64,000 bases of DNA. It comes from Suillus spraguei. Lineage: Eukaryota; Basidiomycota; Agaricomycetes; Boletales; Suillaceae. The stretch covers positions 1-64,000 of the forward strand of contig JABCPU010000033.1 of NCBI GenBank assembly GCA_016800925.1, read 5' to 3'. Shown one piece after another: positions 45,696 through 57,791 of the stretch. The notes under the pieces were generated by a model. It saw only the letters and a list, made by a program, of their open reading frames with translations, was not told the DNA's origin and searched no databases. Each line of letters starts with the position of its first letter. The stretch's first letter is position 1. The position numbers and the translations under genes are program-made.

Positions 45696-47451
45696 GAATC
45701 TGACCTTTCCGGGAAAGTCTGGATGGGTTTGTCCGCATCTGCCACACTCCAGCGGACTACAAATCAGTAAAGATGATCCTGGTCATCATTAAGATTAATC
45801 TTATCATCAACCACCATCTACTACAATGCCTGCGCTCACCCAGGCTCATAATATGCAATGGTATGTTACTATATTACATTCTTTATGGTAAGCTTTCCAT
45901 CTCTCCTTGACTGCCCTCTCTGCTAACCACTTGCCTACTCATCTCTGCCTCATGTTCTCTGCCGCTTGCTGCTGCTGCCTGGTGCCGCATACAGTCAAGT
46001 AAGTTTTGATTATTTGTTTTAATCTTGATGAAACTGATTGTCTATTTTAGTAAGCTCTCTGCCATCTACCAGTACATCAACCGAGTCTATATGGCTTTAT
46101 CAAGAAAAGCCTACCTATGTTAGGGTGTGTGATGGCTGCATGGACCTGCTGCCATGGCAGCGGCTAAGCTCACAGAAGAAATCACAGTTTATTGGACATT
46201 GGTACACATCAGTGAGTCTTGATTGCATTTGCCTGCAACTTGATGCTGAAACTATCTATTTACAGTGTAAACAAACTATGGATGCTACAGATCAGTGCCG
46301 CAAGTCTTTTAAGTGAGCCCCAGGATCCGCAGCAAAAGTTGCTCACACCAGTCAGTCAGCCTCACCTGATCTTAGTCAGCCTGCATTGTCTCCAGTACTG
46401 CCTCCAGCCACTCTGACCCTTTTGGCTGCTGCCATTGTCCCTCTGCATGATGGAGTCACCATCTGCAATGTGGTTGGCTGTGATCGCACATGCATACACT
46501 CGAAATGTAGCTGGAAATGCTGCCGCAAGCACTGCCATGCTCTCAGGGGTTGTGAGGCCAATGGCCATGACTCAGATGATGTACTCAATGACACACTAGA
46601 GTTGTGCTTCCCACCACCACTGATGGAAGAACTACCTTCACCTCTGCGCCTCCACCACCTTCATTGCCTGTACCTGACTCACCCCCACCACCTGCTGTCA
46701 TGTTGAAGGGCAAGGGAAAGTCCCATGCTATACCACAACCTATTGCAGGTCCCTCGAAACCATGACTCTTTGCTGGGGATGCAGAAGACCCACACTATGC
46801 TATCCACCTCAAGCCAATATTTACTGAAGCCTATGCTGAAGAGGAGGCTAATGACCTGTGTCAACACAAGCTCGAGAAGGAGCAACACAAAGCAGCAGAA
46901 TGTACCAAGCATCAAGTCACGCTGTATGTCTGGACTGCGGTAAGTGTTATTTCTCCTGTTATATGGTGTTATTATCTGATCACACCCTTTACAAGAATGG
47001 TGTAGAGCCTGACGTCCATGACTGCAGCAGGGATTCAAATTCCTAAACTTCTTCCTCATAGCAGAGATTTTATGCAAGCTTGGCCTACTTACTCATGAGG
47101 GTGATGCGTCATTAACCCTCCGGCGCTACAATCACAAACGCAGGCTGTGGACCTCCTTTGATGTTGGCCATATGGTCAAACTACATGACAACAACTCAAC
47201 AATCTTCTTGAAAGACTCGCTTGTCACTCATTGCGTCGATCTTGAGAGGCACTTGCAGCAATCTCACTTGAGCCCTGTTCCCAACCTGTTCACAAACCTC
47301 ACTGATGAGCATAAGGCTGTAAAAGCTGTGCAGAAGTCACATGCTGGCCATACTCCATTTGACAATGATGATGTGCTTGAGTTGTCCTCGACTGATGAGG
47401 CTGATGAGCCACCTGTCCCTGCTGTGAGCCGTAGTGAGCTTTACAAACCAA
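45696..47451 (+). pseudogene. Cys/His-rich gene fragment of unknown function
   Basis: The continuation of the locus split by element D. Coding-like pieces appear in several frames: a segment with VRVCDGCMDLLPWQRLS (46120-46190); a Cys-rich segment around CSWKCCRKHCHALRGC (46455-46560) with regularly spaced Cys and His, probably zinc-binding; and EILCKLGLLTHEGDASLTLR running to YKPM (47062-47454). GT/AG-like junctions suggest introns. Premature stops and an LTR-III insertion at 47452 mark it as broken. Cys-rich modules of this look occur in multi-copy mushroom proteins and in KDZ-type transposases. I cannot decide between them. Confidence 0.45.
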
Positions 47452-48349
47452 TGTAATGAACATATTGGCACTGGCCTTAAAACTCTATCTTTTGGTGCAC
47501 GTCTCACATCTATAGGAATCTCCACCAGTCCAAAGGCCATCTTACCCCTTGAGCATTGCCGGTGGTATCTCACGCTTACCACACACTGTACCGACTGCCG
47601 CACCACATTCCATGTACCGATGTCCTCCCATGTCCTTGCCACATCCACATAGCTCCATTTGGTGCATTGTTTGTTTTATGTCCATTATCACTGATTCCAC
47701 AGCAAGTCTTATTACATGTCGCCTTGTGCCACAGCTGCCTCACGCTATGTTTACATATGGTGGTTACTGTACTTGAGCGCTACTGATCTCGCCTAGAGCA
47801 TTCTGAATACATATGATTTAGGATATAAGCACTGCGTACCCCACAATACAGTACCTGATTTTACCCCATTGCATGTACTATAGGACACGATTATTGTCTA
47901 GCTCTGGATTTACCCAGTAGTGGACTTAGTCTTTAAAGTTTCCTTACCACTCGTTAATCGATTACACTCGTTCACCGTTACCGCTGGACTCTTGATTCCT
48001 ATTTTGACTGAACTTCTCATGCACCGCTACTTTACCACTGAAAGTACCGTGGCCTTCTTTACTGTTTCTTTGCACCACTTGCAACTTTAACTGCTGATAT
48101 TATCACTCATCACTGCTCACTTGATGCTACTGTTACTGATTTTGTTTCAATGATGCTAGTACCGCTACTTACTATGCTAGTTCCAGCAGCATCACTGCTG
48201 ACTGCGGAAACTTACTGCTGACTACAACGCTACTTTAGCTCACTGGTTTGACTTGTATTTAACTATACTAACAGGCATCCCCTTTAGGGTCAAACACTCT
48301 TGTTTCACAGGTGAAGCAGACTAGACGGAGCGCAAGACCACACATACTA
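47452..48349 (+). repeat. LTR-III copy, right end truncated
   Basis: Starts TGTAATGAACATATTGGCAC and follows the family to CGCAAGACCACACATACTAC, losing the last 60 bp or so. It separates the Cys-rich fragment from the oxygenase pseudogene. Confidence 0.8.
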
Positions 48350-49991
48350 CCACCAGACACAAATTGGGAGAGAGTTGCTGGACATGTTGCAGATAAAGAT
48401 GATGAATTTTAGGTGTTCCAGTGACTGGTTGACCAGATTGGTTGGGCCGATTGATGAAATCACCCGAGCTATATCATCCTCACAAGCACTCATTGACAGG
48501 TTAAATACAGATGACAGTGCCTCCATGTAGTTACAGTTAAAGCACACCCTAATGTTCCACTGGTATCCAGCCAATCTATTATACAAACTGGCATGTAAAT
48601 AAAGTCTGTCCATGCAATCAGGGGTCGTGTGAAAGTGGAGCTATTTTCTCCAATTGATATATCAGTGGTGCTTTCCTGTCACTTGATTGAATCGGCAAGC
48701 CATGGTTACAATTCCACTTGACTGGGCCTTGTACCAGACATACCTTGCCGGTGAATTGGTTCATGAGATTTTCATGTCTACAATTCTTCACCGACCGGTA
48801 AAAGATATGGACCTTGGACTTTTGGATATCGACACTTGCGTTGCTCTGGAGCAGCTCACCAATGTGATGGCTACTGCTTACTCTAGTGCCAGTAGGTATT
48901 CCCGCTCATTTATCTGTTCTGGTCAACTGACCGGCAGACACAGTTCATCTTAAAATTGACATGGTTAGATACAATGATGCCCTGGACTAAGATGAATCCG
49001 GCTGAAGTGAGACATGAGAGGAGAATCTTTTCAACAGATTCCCCCCTGAAGATGAGCGTTTCTTGACAACCCCATCCATTGTCATTGATTCCGGCGGTAG
49101 AATCATTGTCTGGTATTTGCCTGGAGCACTGACCGCTATGATAATGGTTTGTTTTTTTGCCCATCTCTATGTAATTTTATCTTACCTGGATGTGTGACAC
49201 AGAAAGATATTCATGGTGCCACACATTCCATGAGTGGTTTGTTGAAGCATAGCATCACAACAAGCAAGATCGCTCAATGGAGGACCCACCGGTCAAACTT
49301 CCATACAAGTCCAGATGGGATGGTCACCCCTGGTTGTATCAATATATCCCCTGCATGGTTTCAGCAAGGAAGAGAGGTGCGTCCAGTTGTCATGCATTGA
49401 AATCTCTGGTATGAAGTATTGTAGAAACATAGGTTTCTGAATCTTGACCCAGAAGATGGATTCTCGCCAGAGGTATCAGCGGCACTGAAAGGTGATGCCA
49501 GTCGCAACATTACGACATCCCTTCAAAGGTCCGGTATCATCGTCTCCACTGCACTTTGGGTCATGCACCTTGATCTTTATTGGGCTGGAATGGAAACTCA
49601 AGTCAGGCTTGGTAAATGGGCTGCCAGATATGAATTAGACGAGATGCACTATCATCTTCAACGCTGGACATCTGTCTTTAATGTTGTATCGATCATATGC
49701 AATCGCTGGTCACCCCCTCATAGAGATCCCAAATGTTGACCAGCAGCATTTGATATAATGACAACTGCCAGTATGTATCACCTGGTCATCATAGACTTTA
49801 TGAATCTTGGGATCAAGTTTCTATATGACTCTGGCTCGATGCTGGCTTCATCATGTCGACTGGTGAGACATTACATGAATGTAGAAGAGGGCAACCGGAT
49901 TGTTACTGCGTGGTACATGCGAGACAGCATCCACAATTTTGTTGGGACTCCGAGCACAGAGTATGCAAAATATGACTGTGTAAATATGTAG
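48350..49991 (+). pseudogene. TET/JBP-like 2-oxoglutarate/Fe(II) dioxygenase, decayed
   Basis: Coding pieces in order: DSGGRIIVWYLPGAL (near 49080-49130); PGCINISPAWFQQGRE (49330-49378) after an intron; PEVSAALKGDASRN and VMHLDLYWAGMETQVRLG (49460-49615); then ICNRWSPPHRDPKC with an H-x-D pair (49695-49737), LGIKFLYDSGSM, VRHYM and TAWYMRDSIHN (49800-49940). H-x-D, a later H and a following R is the metal and 2-oxoglutarate binding pattern of this superfamily. The surrounding motifs fit the TET/JBP branch expanded in mushrooms, whose members oxidise 5-methylcytosine. A stop follows PKC, and a frameshift lies near 49020. The N-terminal part is not recognised. Confidence 0.6.
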
Positions 49992-50015
49992 GAACTCTAT
50001 GTATTCATTCAAATA

Positions 50016-51620
50016 CAGTGGCTCAAAAAACTGTCCGCATGTTTTGACATTTTTCACTATCTATGATATTGTGTGAGAATGAACAAATTCCTCAAGGACA
50101 TACTTATACCACATTGTAGTATGGCTTCAGGGCTTTTATTTGAGCCCTACACCGTGGGAATCGGCGGAGATATGGTGGAGATATAAGGCTTATAAAATGA
50201 TGACTGATGTGGACAGTTTTTTGAGTGTATATTAAAACTATATAAATCATTATTTATGACACCATAAAAATCATGCCACTATTATATAAATTATAAAGTG
50301 GTGTCATTATGTTATTTTATGACTATATCTAACTATATAAACCAGAATATCTCATGTATCATAGTCATAATCACCATGAAAGCCATCTCCTCTGCTCAAA
50401 GAGATAATATCCTCTCTCTGTCTTATGCTGGCCTCTCTGCTCGCCAAATTTCCTCTAGAACTGGAGTATGCAAGTCCACTGTGGCCAAGTTCATCAAAGA
50501 AAGCCACCCAGACAAGGAAAACTCTTGTGGAGGACGTCCATCCAAGCTTACCTCTACTGACAAAAGGGCTATTATCCAACATATCACTACAGGAAAGGCT
50601 GATAATGCTGTCCAAGCCACCCATTATATCAATTCCACCATCACTACCCCTGTCTCTTCACAAACTGTGAGGAATGTTCTCAAGGCAGCTCATCTCAAGG
50701 CAGTAACAAAGAAGAAAAAGCCTCTTCTCTCCATCAAACATAGGCAGAGAAGACTAGCCTTTGCCTTAGCTCATCAATACTGGACTGTAGAGGACTGGAA
50801 GCGTGTTATATGGTCAGATGAGACCAAAATCAATAGGATTGGGTCAGATGGGAAGGTGTATGTATGGAAAAAGAAGGGAGATGGCCTAACAGACAGAGAG
50901 GTTGGAGAGAAGAGGCTTTTTCTTCTTTGTTACTGCCTTGAGATGAGCTGCCTTGAGAACATTCCTCACAGTTTGTGAAGAGACAGGGGTAGTGATGGTG
51001 GAATTGATATAATGGGTGGCTTGGACAGCATTATCAGCCTTTCCTGTAGTGATATGTTGGATAATAGCCCTTTTGTCAGTAGAGGTAAGCTTGGATGGAC
51101 GTCCTCCACAAGAGTTTTCCTTGTCTGGGTGGCTTTCTTTGATGAACTTGGCCACAGTGGACTTGCATACTCCAGTTCTAGAGGAAATTTGGCGAGCAGA
51201 GAGGCCAGCATAAGACAGAGAGAGGATATTATCTCTTTGAGCAGAGGAGATGGCTTTCATGGTGATTATGACTATGATACATGAGATATTCTGGTTTATA
51301 TAGTTAGATATAGTCATAAAATAACATAATGACACCACTTTATAATTTATATAATAGTGGCATGATTTTTATGGTGTCATAAATAATGATTTATATAGTT
51401 TTAATATACACTCAAAAAACTGTCCACATCAGTCATCATTTTATAAGCCTTATATCTCCACCATATCTCCGCCGATTCCCACGGTGTAGGGCTCAAATAA
51501 AAGCCCTGAAGCCATACTACAATGTGGTATAAGTATGTCCTTGAGGAATTTGTTCATTCTCACACAATATCATAGATAGTGAAAAATGTCAAAACATGCG
51601 GACAGTTTTTTGAGCCACTG
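50016..51620. mobile_element. Palindromic Tc1/mariner element with TA target duplication
   Basis: Ends are CAGTGGCTCAAAAAACTGTC and its reverse complement, flanked by TA on each side (50014-50015 and 51621-51622). Arms 50016-50734 and 50902-51620 are inverted copies of about 719 bp (paired positions sum to 101636). The loop 50735-50901 holds the start of the transposase catalytic domain once. A normal Tc1 element has short terminal repeats; here each arm includes the transposase N-terminus, facing inward. Confidence 0.9.
50298..50978 (+). pseudogene. Tc1 transposase, N-terminal part, with inverted partial copy
   Basis: From MKAISSAQRD the frame gives a paired-type helix-turn-helix region (LSARQISSRTGVCKSTVAKF, then CGGRPSKLTSTDKRAIIQ) and the first catalytic aspartate block (RVIWSDETKINRIGSDG, about 50808-50858). 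The frame then runs into the inverted arm and ends without the second and third acidic residues. The mirror copy on the minus strand (51338-50886) ends even earlier. Intact Tc1 transposases are about 340 residues with a DDE/D triad, so neither copy can be active. Confidence 0.88.
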
Positions 51621-51622
51621 TA

Positions 51623-51822
51623 AGTATTAAGAAAGGGAAGTCCATGCTCAAAGTACAGCATAAGGACTGATGAAAGGAAAGTCCATGCTCAAAATATGGT
51701 CTAAGGACTGAAGAAAAGGAAGTCCATGCTTGCAGTACAGTGTAAGGATTGAAGAAAGGAAAGTCCATGCTCGCAGTACAGTGTAAGGATTGAAGAAAGG
51801 GAAGTCCATGCTCGAAGTACAG
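51623..51822 (+). repeat. Tandem repeat, five units of 41 bp
   Basis: Units share the core AAGGAAGTCCATGCT and the spacer AGTACAGTGTAAGGA, with a few substitutions each. A further partial unit lies at 54445-54480, on the far side of the LTR-III nest, so the array was split by that insertion. The left edge abuts the palindromic Tc1 element. Confidence 0.88.
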
Positions 51823-54444
51823 TGTGATGAACATATTGGCGCTGGCCTTAAAATGCTATCTTTTAGTGTACATCTCATGTCTATAGGAATCTCCACTCAT
51901 CTATGGCCATCTTGCTCCTTTAGCACATGCTGATGGCATCACATGCTTACCGCACACCATACTGATGTAGTGAGCAAAGTCATGCTGACCATCAAACCCC
52001 CGTTTTTGACAAGCGTCTCATTACCGTCTTTTTGCTCCACTAAGGTGGAACCGTTCTTATTCTGTGGACCCCTACCAGATCCTCGTGCCAATTCCCTCAT
52101 GTCCTGTCCAATTCCATCTAGATCCATTGGTGTGTAGTTACTTCACTTCTGCTGTTACTAAATCTACGGCAGGATTTACCTTATGTCTCAAGGGGCTGCT
52201 GCATGCTGTGCACCTCATAACGGATACCCTGTTTATTTTCTTTCTTGCTACTGGACTCATCTAATTATCTCATACACTGTAATGAACATATTGGCACTGG
52301 CCTTGAAACCCTATCTTTCCCATTACATCCCATCTATTGGACTTAGTATCTGAACGCTCACTAGTCTAAATCAATTTGCCTTTGAACTTTTCTCCATTTG
52401 AATCTCACTCATTGATTTAACCACTGGTAACTTCACCGCTCGAAGTACTGCACTACTTTCGACTTCACTACTCGTAACCAGACCATGGCCAGTGATCTCA
52501 CTGGGTCGCTTCCCCTTTTACTGCCTCTTTTGTTGCCTTCCTCACTTGTACAGAGCCACCGCTACTGTTACCACTACCGCACCGCAGTAGCAGCATTATA
52601 TTCCTTTCACAGAAGTCTCTTTTGTTCTTGCTCTCGCTAGCTAACCACTACAGCTATTCTTACCATGCAAGTACCACTGACATTGCACTAGTACTGCTGA
52701 CATACCATAGCCACTGCTAACTTCAGAAGTCGAAGTCTTCATTTCTTTATTAGTACTTTCATGTTTCCTTCACACTAACTTAGAAGGAATTGCTTCTACC
52801 GCAGTCCTCTTGGGTCGAACATTTCACTTGCACCTTCAGTAGGATTATCGTTGTGCTTATACTTAGGCCAGTAGTAGTTTCTTCATTTCACCGATTGCCA
52901 CACCATGTTCCATGAACTGATGTCCTTCCATGTCCTTGCCTCATCCACATAGCTCCATTTGGTGCGTAGTTTATACATGACCACTTATCACTGATTCTAC
53001 AGCAAGTCTTATTACATGTTGCCTTGTGCTGCAGCTGCCTTGCGCTATGTTTACATATTGGCGGTTACTTCACTCAAGTGCTACTAATCTCGCCTAATGC
53101 ATCCTGAGTACATATGAAATAGGATATAAGCACTTCATAGCCTGCACATTACAGTACCTCATTTTCACCATACTATAGGTCAGGATTGATTAGTGTCTAG
53201 CTCTGGAACCACCCAGTAGTAGACTTAGTCTTTAGTTTCCTTATCACTCATTAATTGATATCGCTCGTTCACCGTTACCACTAGACTTTTTGACTCCTGT
53301 TGTGACTTGACTTCACACACACCACTGCTTTACCACTGAAAGTACTGCAGCTTTCTTTATTGTTTCTTCTGCACCGCTCGCACCTTACCGCTGTAACGAA
53401 CATATTGGCGCTGGGCTTAAAACCCCATATTTTGACACTCGTCTTGCATCTACAGGAGTTACCACTTGTCCATGGCCGTCTTACCCCTTTAGCAGTACCA
53501 GCGGCATCCCACACTTACCGCACACCATGCCGACTGCCGCACCTCGTTCCATGAACCGATGTCCTTCCATGTCCTTGCTGTGTCTGCATAGCTCCATTTG
53601 GTGCGTAGTTTGTTTTCTGTTCATTATCACTGATTCCATGGCAAGCCTTATTACATGTTGCCTCGTGCTATGTTTACTTACAACAGTTACTACACTCCAG
53701 TGCTACTGATCTCACCTAGAGTATTCCAAGTACATACGATTTAGGATATAAGCACTGCGTACCCCGTACGTTAACTGAACTTCTCACGCACCGCTACTTT
53801 ACCCCTGAAAGTACCGCGGACTTCTTTACTGTTTCTTTGCACCGCTCGCTATTTTACCGCTACCGCCAATATCACCGCTCGACATCGCTCGCTCAATGCA
53901 ACTGTTACTGACCTTATCTTGACCACGGTAGCGCCGCTACACACGATGCTAGTTCCGGCGGTATCGTCGCTGACCGCAGCAATTTACTGCTGACCTCAAC
54001 GCTTGTTTCGCACATAAGTTAGACTCAAACTTGACCATACTAATAGGCATCCCCCTTTAGGGTCGAATGCTCTTGTTCTTACAAGTGAAGCAGACTAGAT
54101 GGAGCGCAAGACTCACATACTAGTTTAGGCAGTGGTATATCTACAGCCCAAGCTAGGTTGTATCTTTACACCGCTACCACTGGCATTACCACTCGCTATT
54201 GCTCGCTCGACACTACATTTTCAGGCATTGTTTCAGTCATGCTAGTACTGCTACTTACAACACTAGTTCCAGCAGCATCATATTGGCACATTGGTTTGAC
54301 AGTAACTGACTATACTAACAGGCATCCCCCTTTAGGGTCAAATGCTCTTGCCTTGCAAGTGAAGCAGACTAGATGGAGTGCAAGACTCACATGCTAGCTT
54401 AGGAGGTAGTTTATCTACAGCCCAGGCTAGGTTGTATCTTTACA
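51823..54444 (+). repeat. Nest of LTR-III copies
   Basis: Left edge TGTGATGAACATATTGGCGC at 51823, a second family start TGTAATGAACATATTGG at 52278, right edge GTTGTATCTTTACA at 54444. Flanks are ACAG and ATGG, both derivable from ACGG by CpG transitions. An inner copy (53392-54170) is separately inserted. The 52278 copy resumes after it (54171-54444). Segments at 51960-52100 and 52330-52870 are poorly alignable. Confidence 0.75.
53392..54170 (+). repeat. Inner LTR-III copy with exact CCGC target duplication
   Basis: TGTAACGAACATATTGGCGC to GTTGTATCTTTACA, 779 bp, with an internal deletion near 53765 (GTACCCCGTACGTTAACTG junction). CCGC flanks it at 53388-53391 and 54171-54174. This is the clearest evidence that the family makes 4-bp duplications. 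Confidence 0.9.
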
Positions 54445-55271
54445 ATGGTGTAAGGACTGAGGAAAGGGAAGTCCATGCTGCTGTGCTGTTTGTGGCACTG
54501 TCTTAAGGCTGTTGAAACTTGTCCTGCCAGCTTCCTGTGCAGCCTCCACAGCGAGAGCAGCCTGCTGTGCATGGCATTGGTCTGCTCATATGTTGCTGTC
54601 AGAATGAAACAAAGACTTATTTTTAAACTCACCTTGTGCTTGAAGTTGGAGCTCTCTCTCAGCTTGCAGATGGTCTACTCATATACAGGTCAGGCCAGCA
54701 GATGTAGTCCATTGTGGGAGGATGGTCATGGTGACCTTCTGTGAGGTTGTACAGAACACACGCTGTCTCCCCATGGCAGTGAGGGACAACAGTTACCATG
54801 CTTAGTCAGAACATACAAGGTAAAGAAACACTCAATGTGTATATAGCTAAACTGAGAGAGATGCACTGGGAGATACCACTAGAATAATTAGGACTTGTAG
54901 GAGAAAGGGAGCGCAAAAAAGCACTCGAAATTGAGTGAGGTTGAGTGGTATGAGCATGCTCATCATTGTAGATGATGAGCAGAGGCTGTGGGAATGTTGG
55001 CGTCAGCGGCGGTCAGCCCCAGCCCGCACATTGCCGAAAGTTGATGACGCTACGGTAAGCTAAGCCACCGTCGGATAAAGCCGAGAGGAAAAAAACGTAC
55101 CTGCGAAGTCAGTGCTGAGTGCTGCAGTAAGTGGTGCAGTACTGCAGCATAGACTATTCCCTCTCGCGAATGCGTACGTTCTCACGTTACTAAGTAGTAA
55201 CGTAAACGGTGTCACTCAGGTGATTTAGTTAAGTCAGGCAAAATCAGGGTTCCCGAACGGACTCTACGGTA
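54445..55271. other. Unassigned spacer right of the LTR-III nest
   Basis: Starts with a partial 41-bp repeat unit. Otherwise I see no gene. Short Leu/Ser-rich frames near 54475-54744 have no domain. It ends where the second gene-block copy begins. Confidence 0.4.
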
Positions 55272-55679
55272 TACAGCACTTGACCTAGTCGGACTTCACC
55301 TATATGCCAGCCTTCTCAAACTTCAAAGAGGCCCTATTAGTCGGCTCCTGTTCTAGATTTGTCCCTTACTCGCGAAGCAAACGATTTGTAGTCCTTTGCT
55401 GAACTCGTCCCCAACCCCAACGAATTGTGGAGCGACTCGGTGTTCCTGTTACTCGGACGCTAACTCTTGATCAGAGAAAGAACAGCTGTCTTCCTTCTTT
55501 CGAGGTCTCACCACAGGAGACGCATTAAATTATAATGGGTATTTAGACAAGAACTCAGGAAGAACTACAACGATATGCAAGGTACTATGCCACAGTGTCC
55601 ACATGGGTATGATCAAGGTAAATCTATAATATGAAGAGATGTCCAAATATCAAATCTTCCAAGGTTTTCGGTAGGTCAA

Positions 55680-57791
55680 CTAACACATCTGCCACATCTT
55701 AACAGAGTCCCTATGATATCTCAATATCAGAAGATGAACACGTCGAGGCACCAAACGACTTACACAACGAATGAACTACTCTCCCCATCTGAGCCCCAGG
55801 TGGGGTACCACGAGTTCTGTGCCTGTGCAAAATCAAGCATAGCTGTTGGCGAGTTATCCAACCACGGCTTGTTGCCTGCGTTATCGGGGAACCACCCGTT
55901 AGTCCCGCCAACGGCGAGATTAATGATGAGATAGAATGCTGTGTGTCGATCGGTGAGGTCAGAATACTGCACCTTCATAACTGTTCATAAGAACTCACGT
56001 TGGTCGAAAGGTGTCGCATTGGTCCCGTTGACCCAAGGGTTCTGCAGAACAATGGGCTCTGATCCATTTTGGACCACAGAGGGGAAGTCTCCACGTGAAA
56101 AGAAGGGCTCGTTAAATGAGAGCTGAAGCATATAGTGTAAACGACTGTCGACGTAAATGCGACTGTCGAATGTCAGAAGATTTCCTACATTTGCATTTGG
56201 AAGTGATTTGAAACTCACAGGAAACTATCTGTCCACTCCAGTGCATAGGTGTGGAAGCCCTCCCCATAATCGGTGCGTCTCTGGGTCCACCAGCCGAAAG
56301 TCTTGGACACGGCGTTCAAGAACGACAAGGGACCCCAGTTGAGTGATCCACGGACATAGTCGATACCCCTGTCGGGAGATTTCAGTGGCGGTTCTGCAAA
56401 GTGATCACATGACTCACTGATCAGGATAGCTGCGAGCGTTTCCACGTGATTCCATGATGTCAATTTCACCGCTCAATGGCCATGGTCCGTAGGTGTTGTT
56501 CACGGGAAGCATCCAAATTGCAGGCCAGAGCTGTAGGGCCAGTCAGTAAGTGGTATTATCTTGTCCTGACGGTACAATGCTCACCCAATCACTAGAGGGA
56601 GTCAATGGTAAGTTAGTCTACAGATCAGACTAAAAAGAGTAATACGCACCCCCGCGGGACCTTGGCCCGTACCTCGACGCGGCCATATCGGATGCTGGCT
56701 GAGTTGCGTGTAGTGATCCTCGCGCTTTGCACAGGGTTGATGATCGTGCCAGTGGTACTGTTGCTTACGGCACCACATGATTGGTAGTAGGCAGTGGCGT
56801 CAAAGCCCGTTGTGTTTAATGAGCCGGGATCTGCTTCCGGGTTGGTGGAGTTGTACGTGCAATCGGTAAGATTGTATGTATAACCGTTGAACACAGCGTC
56901 TGAGCCGATCATGTCGGATGTCAAGGTAGGAGTTATGTAAAGGTATCCGTTGGACGTGTAGGAATTGTTTGAGGATGACGTTGTCATCTCAAACTCCCCG
57001 TTCCTGGAAAAAACTGTAAGTGAATTTGTTCATCCAAAGTGCAAACTCGCTGACCCATATCCGCCTAATTGCACTTCACGGAACCAGTTTCCGTTGGACC
57101 CAAAAGTGGTATCGGTGTCGGAATTAAAATCCTCATCCAACACCATGCACAAGTTACCAGTGATCAACGGTACGCTCTTGTAACCAAAGTAACAGCGGAT
57201 AGCAGACGCTGCTATGCCAAGGAATGCCATTGAGTAAGTCAAGATATAAGCGATCCTTGCATATGGGTCTTTTGTCGTCACCCAAGGTTTGACCAAGGTG
57301 CTTGGATCTTCGAGCATCGTAGAACGCATGCGGGGTGTCTTACTTGGAGTCTGGCTCACAGATGTGGAGACCGTTGTCAAGGGACGAGCTGGAGGTGCAG
57401 CAAATGCTTCACGAAGACGAATAGCGGAGGTCGTGTGAGCAGGGGTGTCTCCAGTGTTTTGGCGGCTGCCATAGTAGGATGTGCTGCGGGGAAGTGCAGT
57501 CAGACCATGACGAGGTACGACTTCTAGACCATCTTGTTGTCCTGTTGAAATGACAGGCATTGACGCGTTGCTCACGGGATCAACGCTAAAGCTGATGATA
57601 CTAGCAGGTGGTGAAAAGGGGTTGACGATGGAACTTGCAGCGGTTCCTGTGGTGGATGGACGAGAGATGTTTGATACGGAAGGAGTGGAATGATGATGAT
57701 GTTGAGATTCGTCCTTGAAGCGTTTTGAATTTTCGCCGAGGTAAAATGGTGCTGGTGGCTTGACGCCATCGTTGTCTGCTGATGCTGACAT
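55680..57791 (-). CDS. Membrane-anchored GH16 family glucanase/transglycosylase-like protein, copy 2
   Basis: Same exon plan as copy 1, including the 7-nt exon, start at 57791 and stop TAG at 55682-55680, about 576 residues. The membrane segment (AYILTYSMAFLGIAASAIR) and catalytic EIDIME are intact. Relative to copy 1 there are about 30 differences in the first 150 residues, about five up to the end of exon 1, seven in exon 2 and only about two after that. The N-terminal cytosolic tail has HHHH where copy 1 has QQQQ. No inactivating change was found, so both copies could be functional. It is divergent from GT2 copy 2. Confidence 0.9.

Noticed and set aside
50298..51338. Two complete convergent Tc1 transposase genes
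   Set aside because: Each stops before the second catalytic acid. The sequence is a palindrome with one short loop, not two genes.
51623..51822. The 41-bp repeats as a CRISPR array
   Set aside because: There are no spacers: units are directly adjacent, and the genome is eukaryotic.
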